Source of the DNA: Microcoleaceae cyanobacterium UBA11344
GTDB taxonomy: Bacteria > Cyanobacteriota > Cyanobacteriia > Cyanobacteriales > Microcoleaceae
DNA length: 28,862 nt
NCBI GenBank assembly: GCA_003483675.1
Contig: DMYK01000175.1
Span: forward strand, 1-28,862
Direction of reading: 5' to 3'
Shown: positions 14,650 to 23,899 of the stretch, in pieces
Layout of the letters: each line of letters starts with the position of its first letter
Position numbering within the stretch: the stretch's first letter is position 1
The notes under the pieces: generated by a model
What the model saw: only the letters and a program-made list of their open reading frames with translations
What the model was told of the DNA's origin: nothing
The model's database searches: none
Made by a program: the position numbers and the translations under genes

Positions 14650-17298
14650 TTAAGGCAAAAGATAGGCATATTTCCTTAAAAAAGCCTGTCCTAAACGACT
14701 ACCTCTGTAGATTCCATGAGCCACCGCTTGCTTATGGAATTGTTGCTGTAAGTATTCATCTTCTTTTGTGTACTTGATTGTTCCCTCTATACTTTCTAAC
14801 ATTTCCAGAACTAAATCATTTATTTCTTCGGCTGTATTATCCATGACGGATACGTTTATAGAATCAAAGTATTTTCTAAATTCTTTGTAAATCATTGGAG
14901 AATCAAATATTTCTAAAAAAGTTAGATAGCGATTTTCACTGTTTGACCAGTAAAGCTTAGGAATAAATATGTTTTTGGGAAAAGCTGGGGGGATACCTAT
15001 TGGTGTCCAGTTGGTGAGAGCGCAAGGAACGCCAAAAGTAGGTGCTACCCAAGCTAGACCAGAACTTGTACCTAAAAAAAAGTAACAGGTTGCACAAAGA
15101 AAAATATCCATCCTATCACTCTTAAATTTGCTGTGGGCATAGTCGAGCACTCGATCCATTTTTGGCAGCGGTGCCATGTCTGGGTCTCCCATGCGAATTA
15201 CCCACCCACCACGCGCTGTGATGGATTCAACTGCTAGCAAGTAACTATTAATATCAGCATCGCGGGTGGCAGGATGTACTTTATTCCACTTCCGGTGAAA
15301 ACCTGGCTCTCGAACGTGCAGACCAACAAACCAAGCATTTTTTGGTACGCCGAGCTTTTGCAAGCAATCCCAGCCCTGCTCGGTATCTGAAGCTGATAAA
15401 GAGAGCAATGGCGGCCGGTTTTCAGATTCCCACTGCTTGTAAACAACTGCCGCAGCCTGGGTAGAGTACATCAGTGTTTTCCCATTAGGTAAAGTAGCAG
15501 CCCAATAGTAGTCTGTGATGTAATCTGCTAACTGACCCGAAACCGGCATTTGCGAAGGATCGGATACGAATTCTATATAACGGCTCCAGTAGTTCAAGAA
15601 AGATCGGTTAGGCACTTTAGTGTCTGGAGTCACCAGCATCATAATTTTTTGGGCTGGCTTCCAGCCCAGCATCATCATCTTCAGATAAACATCTAAACAA
15701 GCAATGTGACCGAGGGCTAAGAGCCAACTGCGAGGGTCGAGCAACCGAATTTGCAACGTATCTAATTGATGCTCTTTAGCAAATTTATTTTGCGCTTCAA
15801 TTGCTGTGTGCCATGCTTGATTTGCTTCATCGATCTTACCGCTGATAAATAACTGAGACCCCATTGCCAAATATGTATGTATCCAGTCTGGCTTGGGAGC
15901 GATCGCCTGTTGAAAGCTGGCAACTCCCTCATCATGTTTTCCATACTGCAAAAACGCTGTTCCGAGACCCAAGTATAGTTCTGCGGCATCGGGCTGAATC
16001 GCGATCGCTTTTTTGTAGAGAGCAATTGCGTCATCGAACTGACCGGATTCTAAAAAGAAATATGCAACTTGCGTGTGCAAAGGTGCTGAATTGGGTTCAA
16101 GATCAAGCCCCTTCCGAAGGCTTGCTCTTGATTCTTCCAGCTTGTCTTGCTTTAACAAGGTATTTCCGAGTTGGATGTGTGCTTGTGCCCACTCTGGTTG
16201 AATGTCTGTGGCTTTCTGAAACCTATCTGTTGCCTCTTCCAGTTTGTCCTGCTTGAAAAGGGCAGTTCCAAGATTAAAGTGTACTTCTGCCCAATCTGGT
16301 TTAATAGCAACTGCCTGCCGATAACTCTTAATTGCCTCATCTATTTTCCCCTGCTGTGCCATTGCATTTCCCTGAGCGTAATGTGCTTCTGCTAAAATAT
16401 TTTGCCCGGGTAGGGGGATTGCCTGCTGGTAATTCTCAATTGCCTCATCTATCTGACCGCGCTCTGCTAGTTCCTTGCCCATTTGGAGCAGAGCTTTCCC
16501 CAAGCTATCGCTAGACTTGCTAGAGTTGGGATTTAATTCAATTGCACGACGGTACGCGGCAATTGCTTCTTGGAGGCAAAATGAGGAGAGCGAGAATTTT
16601 AATAGGGATGCAAACTCTGGGGATTGACGGAATCCAGAGACAAGTTCTTGACGAGTCATACCTTCTCCAAGATGCCGAATATAGTGATTTTTGCCCTCCA
16701 TGTCTGGTGTTCGTTTCAAGTATGTAAGATAAGCTTTCTCTACAAAATCTTCATTATTGAGTCGCTCGCTTATCTGCAAAAACAATTCGTCATCAAGGTA
16801 GCAAAGCTCAGTTAGAGAGTCTTGCTTTTTATCGGAATGTAGCGATTTGTCTAATCTTTTGCATAGTTCTATGTCTTCCTGTAAAGATTCTAGGTTAAAG
16901 CCAATAGCCAATTGATAAAAAGTTTGACCATACTTGTTGTAAAATCCATAATATTTTTGATTAAGCTCGATCGCGTAACGATAAAAAAGAATTGCCTGGT
17001 CGAAATGACCGAGTTTTGCCCAAACGTCTCCTAAATTATGGTAAGACCAAGCAGATTTAGGGTTAAGTTCTATCGCCATACGGTAAGATGTGGCTGCGTC
17101 ATCCCAGCGACCTAGCAGTGCCAATACTTCCCCCATATTGTGGTGATACAAGTAAAATTGTGAGTTTTGTTCAATTGCTTTCGAGTAGAAAGCAATTGCT
17201 GCCTCTAATTGACCTTCCTGCTTTAGTTTATTGGCAGTCTGAAAGTAGTTTTCTGTTACTTCTTTAAATTGGGGTAGCATCTTCATAATTTGATTCAT
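14650..17298 (-). CDS. TPR protein with DUF4214-like insert and TIGR04372-type glycosyltransferase domain
   Basis: 882 residues. Residues about 18-118 hold three TPRs nearly matching those of the neighbouring TPR fusions. Residues about 184-229 (EDFVEKAYLTYLKRTPDMEG, then a Gly/Arg stretch ending FRQSPEF) look like a DUF4214 unit, found in secreted and S-layer-linked proteins and some glycosyltransferases. More TPRs run from about 240 to 500. The C-terminal 320 residues repeat the TIGR04372 pattern: GLHVREPGFHRKWN, TRDADINSY, RGGWVIRMGDPDM, KSDRMDIFLCATC and FLGTSSGLAW. That domain is clearly paralogous to the one at 1543-3693. A glycosyltransferase role is inferred from the family. The 142-base gap after it carries no clear terminator. 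It starts 21 bases past the sulfotransferase gene stop. Confidence 0.83.
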   Translation of the reverse strand: MNQIMKMLPQFKEVTENYFQTANKLKQEGQLEAAIAFYSKAIEQNSQFYLYHHNMGEVLALLGRWDDAATSYRMAIELNPKSAWSYHNLGDVWAKLGHFDQAILFYRYAIELNQKYYGFYNKYGQTFYQLAIGFNLESLQEDIELCKRLDKSLHSDKKQDSLTELCYLDDELFLQISERLNNEDFVEKAYLTYLKRTPDMEGKNHYIRHLGEGMTRQELVSGFRQSPEFASLLKFSLSSFCLQEAIAAYRRAIELNPNSSKSSDSLGKALLQMGKELAERGQIDEAIENYQQAIPLPGQNILAEAHYAQGNAMAQQGKIDEAIKSYRQAVAIKPDWAEVHFNLGTALFKQDKLEEATDRFQKATDIQPEWAQAHIQLGNTLLKQDKLEESRASLRKGLDLEPNSAPLHTQVAYFFLESGQFDDAIALYKKAIAIQPDAAELYLGLGTAFLQYGKHDEGVASFQQAIAPKPDWIHTYLAMGSQLFISGKIDEANQAWHTAIEAQNKFAKEHQLDTLQIRLLDPRSWLLALGHIACLDVYLKMMMLGWKPAQKIMMLVTPDTKVPNRSFLNYWSRYIEFVSDPSQMPVSGQLADYITDYYWAATLPNGKTLMYSTQAAAVVYKQWESENRPPLLSLSASDTEQGWDCLQKLGVPKNAWFVGLHVREPGFHRKWNKVHPATRDADINSYLLAVESITARGGWVIRMGDPDMAPLPKMDRVLDYAHSKFKSDRMDIFLCATCYFFLGTSSGLAWVAPTFGVPCALTNWTPIGIPPAFPKNIFIPKLYWSNSENRYLTFLEIFDSPMIYKEFRKYFDSINVSVMDNTAEEINDLVLEMLESIEGTIKYTKEDEYLQQQFHKQAVAHGIYRGSRLGQAFLRKYAYLLP

Positions 17299-17319
17299 TT
17301 TGTTGATGTTCAGGAATAT

Positions 17320-19155
17320 TTATCTTTCGGCCCATCCAAATCTTTCTAGCATACGCTTAGGAATCATGCTAGAAGATTTTTCTGCCTGTTCTGCTGTGAA
17401 TACTTCCCGCCACTCGTCAATCCTTCCTTTCCGGTGATGAGTTCCCTGCTTAAATTCTGGTTTTTGGGGGAATTTAAAGCGAGATTTTTCTATTTCATAA
17501 AAATCCAAAATTGACTGAAAAAAACCTTGAGGATTACTTGCTAAATCTTCATGCCTAGTAAATAGGATTTTCGGATAAAATGAAGGGTTTGCTTCAGCGT
17601 CTAACCAACCTTCTATCCATTTAATAGCCTGGGGCAAATAAAAATTATTTATTTGCCAAGTGATCTTATCTGTCAGCGGCATAAAAAAATAGTTTTCTGG
17701 GAACCATGAAAATGATATCAAATAATGTGATGCCTGCTCTTGACCTTTATCAATCATCTCCCTATATAGGTTATCCCAGTAGTGTATTAGGGATAGAAGT
17801 CCTTGACGCGGATCGCGAATATTGACTACTAGCCTATCTACTACCATACTTATAGTAAATAAATTCCAATCGTTAGCATTAGTATGATTAGCCGCCATTA
17901 TACAAGATACTGACTTCTTAAATAATTCTGACGATTGCACTTTCCAGTAATAATCAGGCCAAACACCTTCTACGCACAAATGCTCAGGTGAATAGGGTGG
18001 TAAACTCAATCCATCCATTAAGGAATTCATAATATAGACAGTGCCAGATTTGGGTAAGATGCACAAACATATTGTCCCTATTTCCCCTTGATTTCGGGCT
18101 TCGGCTAACTTAATTTGGTTTGACCGATAATAGCTGCGTAGTGCTTCATCTCGTTTGCCTTGTAAGAGAAGGTTATTCCCCAATTGGAAATGAGTTTCTA
18201 CAGAGTTAGGGTTAATTTTTATAATCTCTTTGCAGTAGTAGATTGCTTTTTCTAGCTGGTTGTTCCGTCGCATTGCTTCAGCTAGCTTAGATAATGCTTC
18301 TACAAAATCTGGTTTAATCCTAATAGATTGCTCATAGTTTTGAATTGCCAGATTCAACTGACCTTGATCGAGCAGAAAATTTGCCAAATTGTAGTGAGAT
18401 TCTACTAAGTTGGGATTATGAGCAACTACCTGCTGGTAAATTTGAATTGCCTGACTAATTAACCCCTGCTTACTTAGTACCCAGGCTAAATTATTTACTT
18501 CCTTCCATTGACCTTGTTTAGCATGGATCTGAATTAAGCGCAAATATACTTCCCAGTTATCAGGAGCGAGATCGAGGAGCTTTTGATAGGCTTCCACAAG
18601 ATCAGGATTTAATTCGATAACACGCTTGTAGGCTTCTATTGCTTCTGCTTTTTGATTTTGGTTCGCTAATTGATTTCCTAATTCAAACCAAACTTCCCAA
18701 TTTTCGGGTTGAAGCTGGAGGATTTTTTGGTAGCCTTCTACAAATTCTGGATTAAGTTGAATAACTGGCTGGTAAACATCTATGGCCTTAGCACAATCTA
18801 AATAAGTTCGCTGCCTCAATGCCTCTGCTAAATTGTAGTGATTTTTATAATCGTCTGGAGCCAGGTCTACATTTTTTTGATAGCAGGTTATCGCTTCATC
18901 CCAGCGACCCAGTTTCGCCAAGGATTCGCCCAAATTTTGGCATGAAGAAATTGAGTTTGGATTAAGTTCTAAAGCCTGTTGGTAGGCATAAACAGCTTCA
19001 TCCCATCGACCTAGTTTTGCCAAGGTTTCTCCCAAGTTGTGATAAGAAGCATAAAAATCCGGGTTCTGCTCTAGGGCGTTTTTATAGTAAGCTATCGCTT
19101 CCTGTAATAAGCCTTCTTGTCTGAGTTTATTAGCTTCTTCAAAGTAGTTGGTCAT
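17320..19155 (-). CDS. TPR-sulfotransferase fusion protein
   Basis: 611 residues. TPR repeats fill about 1-350, beginning YFEEANKLRQEGLLQEAIAY; the middle uses the longer units seen in the next gene upstream (YQKILQLQPENWEVWFELGN). The C-terminal 255 residues are a PAPS-dependent sulfotransferase: the 5'-phosphosulfate loop is PKSGTVYI (368-375), and the 3'-phosphate site is NIRDPRQGLLSLIHYW with Arg447 and Ser455 seven residues apart. A late HHRKGRIDEWREVF matches the RKG-x2-x-W PAPS contact near the end of the family. It would move a sulfate group from PAPS to a hydroxyl of the glycan or its carrier. Similar TPR-sulfotransferases exist in cyanobacteria and in animal tyrosylprotein sulfotransferase relatives. 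It lies 45 bases after the TPR-methyltransferase gene. Confidence 0.87.
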   Translation of the reverse strand: MTNYFEEANKLRQEGLLQEAIAYYKNALEQNPDFYASYHNLGETLAKLGRWDEAVYAYQQALELNPNSISSCQNLGESLAKLGRWDEAITCYQKNVDLAPDDYKNHYNLAEALRQRTYLDCAKAIDVYQPVIQLNPEFVEGYQKILQLQPENWEVWFELGNQLANQNQKAEAIEAYKRVIELNPDLVEAYQKLLDLAPDNWEVYLRLIQIHAKQGQWKEVNNLAWVLSKQGLISQAIQIYQQVVAHNPNLVESHYNLANFLLDQGQLNLAIQNYEQSIRIKPDFVEALSKLAEAMRRNNQLEKAIYYCKEIIKINPNSVETHFQLGNNLLLQGKRDEALRSYYRSNQIKLAEARNQGEIGTICLCILPKSGTVYIMNSLMDGLSLPPYSPEHLCVEGVWPDYYWKVQSSELFKKSVSCIMAANHTNANDWNLFTISMVVDRLVVNIRDPRQGLLSLIHYWDNLYREMIDKGQEQASHYLISFSWFPENYFFMPLTDKITWQINNFYLPQAIKWIEGWLDAEANPSFYPKILFTRHEDLASNPQGFFQSILDFYEIEKSRFKFPQKPEFKQGTHHRKGRIDEWREVFTAEQAEKSSSMIPKRMLERFGWAER

Positions 19156-19200
19156 CTTTTTTATTAAACCTTAAACCTTAACTATTTGCACTGAACTTAA

Positions 19201-21780
19201 TTATCTTTTAATAACCATGCCCTGGGATGTTGGAAGTTCTAAAATGGTATATCCCCTTTCCCGGAACCATTCATCTTCTGCATTCCTTTGGTTTTCGTGG
19301 TCGATAAAACCATAATCATCAAAGATAATTATACCACCAGATACAACACGCTCGAACAAAGTATTGAGTACACCTATTTCTGCATTAGGAGAATTTAAAT
19401 CTATATGAAGATAAGAAATCTGAGACGGAGAATTTTCTGCGAGTATGTCAGGCAATACACCTTTAACAACTCGAACCTTTTCAAATTTTTCAAATCTTTG
19501 CCTCACTGTTTCGTAGAGATTTGGTATCTTATACGCTCGGTCAGCATAATCCAAAAAGTATGGATTTGTAGGGAAATCTTCTGGAGACGAGTATTTATCA
19601 GAGAAACCTTCAAAGGTATCATACAGATAAAAGTTTTTCTCAACTTTCGTCAAGTCTACACAATTAGCTATAACCCAACTCATATCTCCTTTAAATACAC
19701 CGCACTCTACAAAATCTCCGACAAGATTTACTGCATTTCGGGCTGCCCAAACTAAGGTATGTAGCCGCCAAGCAATTCCATCCGTTTGCTCTTGAGCAAA
19801 ATGCTGATAATTACCTCTAATTTGATTAAATGCCCGTGAAAAAATATCGTCATTCCAAAAGCCCATAGCCTTGTCAAAATTAAGTAGCCCATCTCCCCAA
19901 AAAACTGTTCTGTGGTACTTTCGGACAATAATATTTATCACTTGATTTACAAAGTGACCGGCAAATGCTATCGACTTGTTGCTAATAGGGCGCTGATTAT
20001 TCGCTAATTTTGCAAGTTCAACATTAAGGCTGTTAAATTGATTTTCTTCCCAGTCTGATTTAAGGGCTACTGCCTGTTGATAGCTCATAATAGCCTCATT
20101 TGGCTTACCCTGACATGAGAAAGCGTTGCCAAGTTGGAAGTAAGCTTCTGCAAAGTCTGGTTTGATAGCAATAGCCTGCTGATAACTCTCCACCGCCAGA
20201 TCATATTGACTATGCTGTACGAGCACATTTCCTAAGTTGCAATGCGCTTCTGGTAAGTTAGGAGCAACAGTGAGGGCTTGCTGATAAATGACAATAGCCT
20301 GAACAAGTTTACCCTGATGTGTTAACGCCTTACCTAAGCTATTATAAGACTCATAATAATCTGGGTTAAGGATAATGGCTCGGCGGTACGCGGCTATTGC
20401 TTCTTCCCACTGATTTTGTTGAGTGTAGAGATTCCCTAGCTGTAACCAATTTTCCCAGTTGTCCGGTTGGACTTGCAGGATATTTTGGTAAACCTCGACA
20501 AAATTGGGTTTGATTTTAATGACGTGCTGGTAAGCTTCTAGCGCTTCCTCTCGTCGGTTCTGTTGAGCAGATAAATTACCTAGCTGATACCAATTTTCTA
20601 TGTTATCAGGTTGCAGTTCGGTCAGTTTTTGGTAAACCTCGACAAAATTGGGGTTTAATTCTCTAACTCGTTCGTAGGCGGCGATGGCTCTGACAGGATG
20701 CTGTAGTTGGGCGTGTAAATTGCCTAATTTCCACCACATTTCCCAGTTTTTCGGTTCAATTTCTAGCAAAGACTGGTAAGCTTGCTCCCCTTCAGGATTT
20801 AGCGCAATCACGCGCTTATAGGCTGCTATTGCTTCCTGCTGTAGATTCTGTTTGGTGTAAATATTGCCTAATTGATACCAATTTTCTATGTGATCAGGTT
20901 GTAGTTCGGCTAGCTTTTGGTAAACCTCGACAAAATTGGGTTTGATTTTAATGACGTGCTGGTAAGCTTCTAGCGCTTCCTCTCGTCGGTTCTGTTGAGC
21001 CGATAAATTACCTAATTGATACCAATTTTCCCAGTTTTGGGGTTGGAGTTCGGTCAGTTTTTGGTAAACCTCGACCAAATTGGGATTTAATTCTCTAACT
21101 CGTTCGTAGGCGGCGATGGCTCTGACAGGATGCTGTAGTTGGGCGTGTAAATTGCCTAATTTCCACCACATTTCCCAGTTTTTCGGTTCAATTTCTAGCA
21201 AAGACTGGTAAGCTTGCTCCCCTTCAGGATTTAGCGCAATCACGCGCTTATAGGCTGCTATTGCTTCCTGCTGTAGATTCTGTTTGGTGTAAATATTGCC
21301 TAATTGATACCAATTTTCTATGTGATCAGGTTGCAGTTCGGCTAGTTTTTGGTAAACCTCGACCAAATTGGGATTTAATTCTATAGCTTTCTGATAAGCT
21401 GCGATTGCCTTAGTGACACCTAACTGATTGCGCTGTCGCAGAGCTTCTGCTAAACTATATTTAATTTCATTGTCATCTGGATGCAGTCCAAGAGCCTTTT
21501 GATAACAAGCGATCGCTTCATCCCATCGCTCCAATTTAGCAAATGCTTCCCCCTGATTGTAATGCGAGAAACCTGAATTAGGGGTGAGTTCAATGGCATG
21601 GCTGTAAGCATTAATCGCCTCATCCCATCGACCCAGTTTTGCTAACGTTTCCCCCAAATTTTGGTAAGACCAATAAAAGCTAGGACTCTGCTCAATAGCC
21701 ATTGAGTAAGAAGTGATCGCTTCTTCAAATTTTCCTTCCTGTTTCAATTTGTTTGCAGTATCAAAGTAGCTTTTACTCAT
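19201..21780 (-). CDS. TPR-methyltransferase fusion (TylF/MycF-like)
   Basis: 859 residues. Residues 1 to about 600 are TPR repeats; the C-terminal 252 residues (about 608-859) resemble TylF/MycF-type O-methyltransferases that methylate sugar hydroxyls: VGDFVECGVFKGDMSW (SAM loop, about 687-702), YLYDTFEGFSDKY, YLHIDLNSPNAE (Asp794) and GGIIIFDDYGF (Asp821, Asp822, metal ligands in this family). The TPR part contains a near-perfect 432-bp tandem duplication (listed separately) built from 48-residue units rather than the usual 34. GAGGT about 7 bases before the ATG at 21780 supports the start. It opens the three-gene TPR block and lies 44 bases downstream of the 4,6-dehydratase-like SDR. Probable role: O-methylation of a sugar residue. 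Confidence 0.86.
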   Translation of the reverse strand: MSKSYFDTANKLKQEGKFEEAITSYSMAIEQSPSFYWSYQNLGETLAKLGRWDEAINAYSHAIELTPNSGFSHYNQGEAFAKLERWDEAIACYQKALGLHPDDNEIKYSLAEALRQRNQLGVTKAIAAYQKAIELNPNLVEVYQKLAELQPDHIENWYQLGNIYTKQNLQQEAIAAYKRVIALNPEGEQAYQSLLEIEPKNWEMWWKLGNLHAQLQHPVRAIAAYERVRELNPNLVEVYQKLTELQPQNWENWYQLGNLSAQQNRREEALEAYQHVIKIKPNFVEVYQKLAELQPDHIENWYQLGNIYTKQNLQQEAIAAYKRVIALNPEGEQAYQSLLEIEPKNWEMWWKLGNLHAQLQHPVRAIAAYERVRELNPNFVEVYQKLTELQPDNIENWYQLGNLSAQQNRREEALEAYQHVIKIKPNFVEVYQNILQVQPDNWENWLQLGNLYTQQNQWEEAIAAYRRAIILNPDYYESYNSLGKALTHQGKLVQAIVIYQQALTVAPNLPEAHCNLGNVLVQHSQYDLAVESYQQAIAIKPDFAEAYFQLGNAFSCQGKPNEAIMSYQQAVALKSDWEENQFNSLNVELAKLANNQRPISNKSIAFAGHFVNQVINIIVRKYHRTVFWGDGLLNFDKAMGFWNDDIFSRAFNQIRGNYQHFAQEQTDGIAWRLHTLVWAARNAVNLVGDFVECGVFKGDMSWVIANCVDLTKVEKNFYLYDTFEGFSDKYSSPEDFPTNPYFLDYADRAYKIPNLYETVRQRFEKFEKVRVVKGVLPDILAENSPSQISYLHIDLNSPNAEIGVLNTLFERVVSGGIIIFDDYGFIDHENQRNAEDEWFRERGYTILELPTSQGMVIKR
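20487..21380 (-). repeat. 432-bp tandem duplication inside the TPR-methyltransferase gene
   Basis: A block beginning GGTAAACCTCGACAAAATTG starts at 20487, recurs at 20919 and begins again at 21351, an exact 432-base period (144 codons, in frame). The two full copies differ at only scattered positions, mostly near 20578-20640 versus 21010-21070. Each copy encodes three 48-residue helical units. Confidence 0.85.
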
Positions 21781-21824
21781 TAATTTACCTCACTTTTTTT
21801 CAGTTTTAAGCATACTACTAATTA

Positions 21825-22823
21825 CTAGGCTTTGTGAACATAATCCAGCGGTTGCTGCTGAATTTCATCCCAAAACTGCTCAACCCATTTGATAACATCA
21901 GCAAGTCCCTCAGTTAAATAAATTTGCGAACTCCATCCCAATTCAGTTCTGATCTTAGTCGAATCTATCACATAAGCTGCATCTTGTCCCAGTCGTTCAG
22001 CAACGCTCTTTGTTGCTTCTGCAAACGAGCAGTTCATTGCCTCGCAAATTCCCTGCACCACTTCCCGTACCGCATATCCTCTATCTGGAGATAGATGATA
22101 AATTTCTCCAACCCGTCCTTTTTCCATTACTGCCAGTTCGCCTTTTGAAACATCACGAATATGAATGTAGGACTTCACTGCGTGTCCCCCGCCGTGCAAC
22201 TCAATAGTCTTGCCCAGTTTCAAATAAATCGCTGATCGCGGAATAATTTTGAATAGTTGCTGATAAGCACCGTAAACATTTGTCGCCCTAACTGTTACCA
22301 ACGGGAAATGGAAATTTTTATAATAAGTATAAAGCAGTAAGTCCGCCGCTGCTTTAGAGGCCGCGTAAGGTGTAGAAGGGTTCATTGGATACAACTCGGT
22401 TACAGTACCTTCACAAGTTCCATACACTTCAGGAGAAGAAATATGAACATAACGCTGTAAGTATTTTTGGTCTTTCAGATGATTAATTAACTGAGCCAAT
22501 GCCACTGTATTTGTTTGGAACCAGTGATCGGGATTTACCCAACTAGGAGCAACTTCGCTCTGGGCAGCAAAATTAACAATATATTCTGGGGAAAACTCAT
22601 CTAGGACTTGTAAAAGTCTGACCATATCCCGGTTGAAATCAAGTTGGTGAAACTGAAACCGAGAACTTCTCTGGCGTAGATAAGGTAAAAAGAGAAACCC
22701 TTTTTCGGGAGAACGGCTAATTCCTAGCACTTCATTTTGACCATCTTCTAAGAGCAGATCAATGAAATCACTCCCAGAAAATGAATTACTACCAAGAACA
22801 GCAATTTTACGATTAATCGTCAT
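21825..22823 (-). CDS. Sugar-nucleotide 4,6-dehydratase-like SDR
   Basis: A 332-residue extended SDR with the overall pattern of dTDP-glucose 4,6-dehydratases: YIVNFAAQSEV, WFQTNTVALAQLINHL, HISSPEVYGTCEG, TPYAASKAAAD (Tyr153, Lys157) and VRATNVYGAYQQLFKIIPR. Two changes stand out. The nucleotide loop is GSNSFSG, so the middle Gly of GxxGxxG is Ser14. The usual catalytic Thr-Asp-Glu reads Ser-Pro-Glu (130-132). The Asp that donates a proton in classic dehydratases is therefore missing, so it may be an epimerase or a diverged dehydratase. AGGAG six bases before the ATG at 22823 supports the start. It is nine bases downstream of the E1 beta gene, which argues that the two enzymes act on the same sugar. 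Confidence 0.83.
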   Translation of the reverse strand: MTINRKIAVLGSNSFSGSDFIDLLLEDGQNEVLGISRSPEKGFLFLPYLRQRSSRFQFHQLDFNRDMVRLLQVLDEFSPEYIVNFAAQSEVAPSWVNPDHWFQTNTVALAQLINHLKDQKYLQRYVHISSPEVYGTCEGTVTELYPMNPSTPYAASKAAADLLLYTYYKNFHFPLVTVRATNVYGAYQQLFKIIPRSAIYLKLGKTIELHGGGHAVKSYIHIRDVSKGELAVMEKGRVGEIYHLSPDRGYAVREVVQGICEAMNCSFAEATKSVAERLGQDAAYVIDSTKIRTELGWSSQIYLTEGLADVIKWVEQFWDEIQQQPLDYVHKA

Positions 22824-22832
22824 CTATCACTC

Positions 22833-23891
22833 CTAAAATGGGCCTGTAAAAGATTTGTCTGGAACATCTAGCTGAGTCGAGAGTATCTCTAGCTCTACCT
22901 CTGCGTGCTGCAATCCCATCATCTTACAGCTAGCTTTGTACAAGTCAACTGCTCTGGGATAATAAAACTTTGCTACCGCATGGCTTGTCGGAGTCGGTGC
23001 ATCAGGTAACGCAACTCGGCAAGGGGAACACAAAAGATGAGAGTATGCTTTCTCAGCTACTAAGGCAACAATTTCAGCGCTAAAACCACAGAAAGTCCAA
23101 CTGGTATCAGTCACTAGCAAGCGCCCCGTCTTCCGCACGGAAGCCAAGATAGTCTCTGCATCCAGTGGACGCAAACTGCGAACGTCAATCACCTCAACTT
23201 CTACTCCGGCAGCACTCAGCCAAGTTGCCGCCCGTAGAGCTTCTAACGTCATGTAGGATGTGCTCACAATTGTTAAATCTTGACCGCGGCGAGCCACTCT
23301 CGCCTCGCCCAAGGCTATAGTGTAGCTTTCAGCGGGTACATGACCAGCAATATTATGCAACCATCGGTGTTCCAAAAAAATCACTGGGTTGTTGTCCCGA
23401 ATACTAGCCAGCAGCAAACCCTTAGCATCGCGGGGCGTAGTTGGCATCACCACCTTCAACCCCGGTACATGGGCAAACCAAGATTGCAAGCTTTGGGAGT
23501 GTTGAGGGCCTTGTCCCCAACCTCGCCCAATAATCAGACGGATGACTAAAGGAACAGAAAGTTGCCCGCCAAACATATAGTGCCATTTAGCAGCATTATT
23601 CACCATCTGATCCATTGCTAAGAGCGCAAAATCTACTCGCTGGTGGGTTAAAATAGGGCGCATTCCCATTAAGGCAGAACCAATGGCAACACCTGTCATA
23701 CCATTTTCCGCCACTGGCATATCCAAAACCCGCTCCGAGCCAAATTTCTCCAGAAGTCCTAGTGTAGTGCCAAAGATGCCTTTAGGATCGGGCACGCCTT
23801 CACCCATGATGTAGACTGAGCTATCTTCAGCCATTGCCTGCATCAGGGCTTCATTAATTGCTTGGGCAAAAGTTATTTCACGCTGATTCAT
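22833..23891 (-). CDS. Thiamine-diphosphate E1 component, beta subunit
   Basis: A 352-residue protein matching 2-oxoacid dehydrogenase E1 beta: ITFAQAINEALMQAM, IMGEGVPDPKGIFGTT, MPVAENGMTGVAIGSALMG (with the Glu that activates thiamine diphosphate), GQGPQHSQSLQSWFAHVPG and VMPTTPRDAKGLL. The C-terminal transketolase-type domain follows (VEVIDVRSLRPLDAETI). It pairs with the alpha subunit gene 8 bases upstream to form an alpha2-beta2 enzyme that decarboxylates a 2-oxoacid. There is no E2 or E3 gene in the window, so the activated acyl group is probably handed to something other than lipoate. The cluster context points to a keto-sugar acceptor. Confidence 0.9.
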   Translation of the reverse strand: MNQREITFAQAINEALMQAMAEDSSVYIMGEGVPDPKGIFGTTLGLLEKFGSERVLDMPVAENGMTGVAIGSALMGMRPILTHQRVDFALLAMDQMVNNAAKWHYMFGGQLSVPLVIRLIIGRGWGQGPQHSQSLQSWFAHVPGLKVVMPTTPRDAKGLLLASIRDNNPVIFLEHRWLHNIAGHVPAESYTIALGEARVARRGQDLTIVSTSYMTLEALRAATWLSAAGVEVEVIDVRSLRPLDAETILASVRKTGRLLVTDTSWTFCGFSAEIVALVAEKAYSHLLCSPCRVALPDAPTPTSHAVAKFYYPRAVDLYKASCKMMGLQHAEVELEILSTQLDVPDKSFTGPF

Positions 23892-23899
23892 GGAATACC

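Noticed and set aside
20487..21380. CRISPR or mobile element as explanation of the 432-bp repeat
   Set aside because: It is in-frame coding TPR sequence without spacers or terminal inverted repeats.
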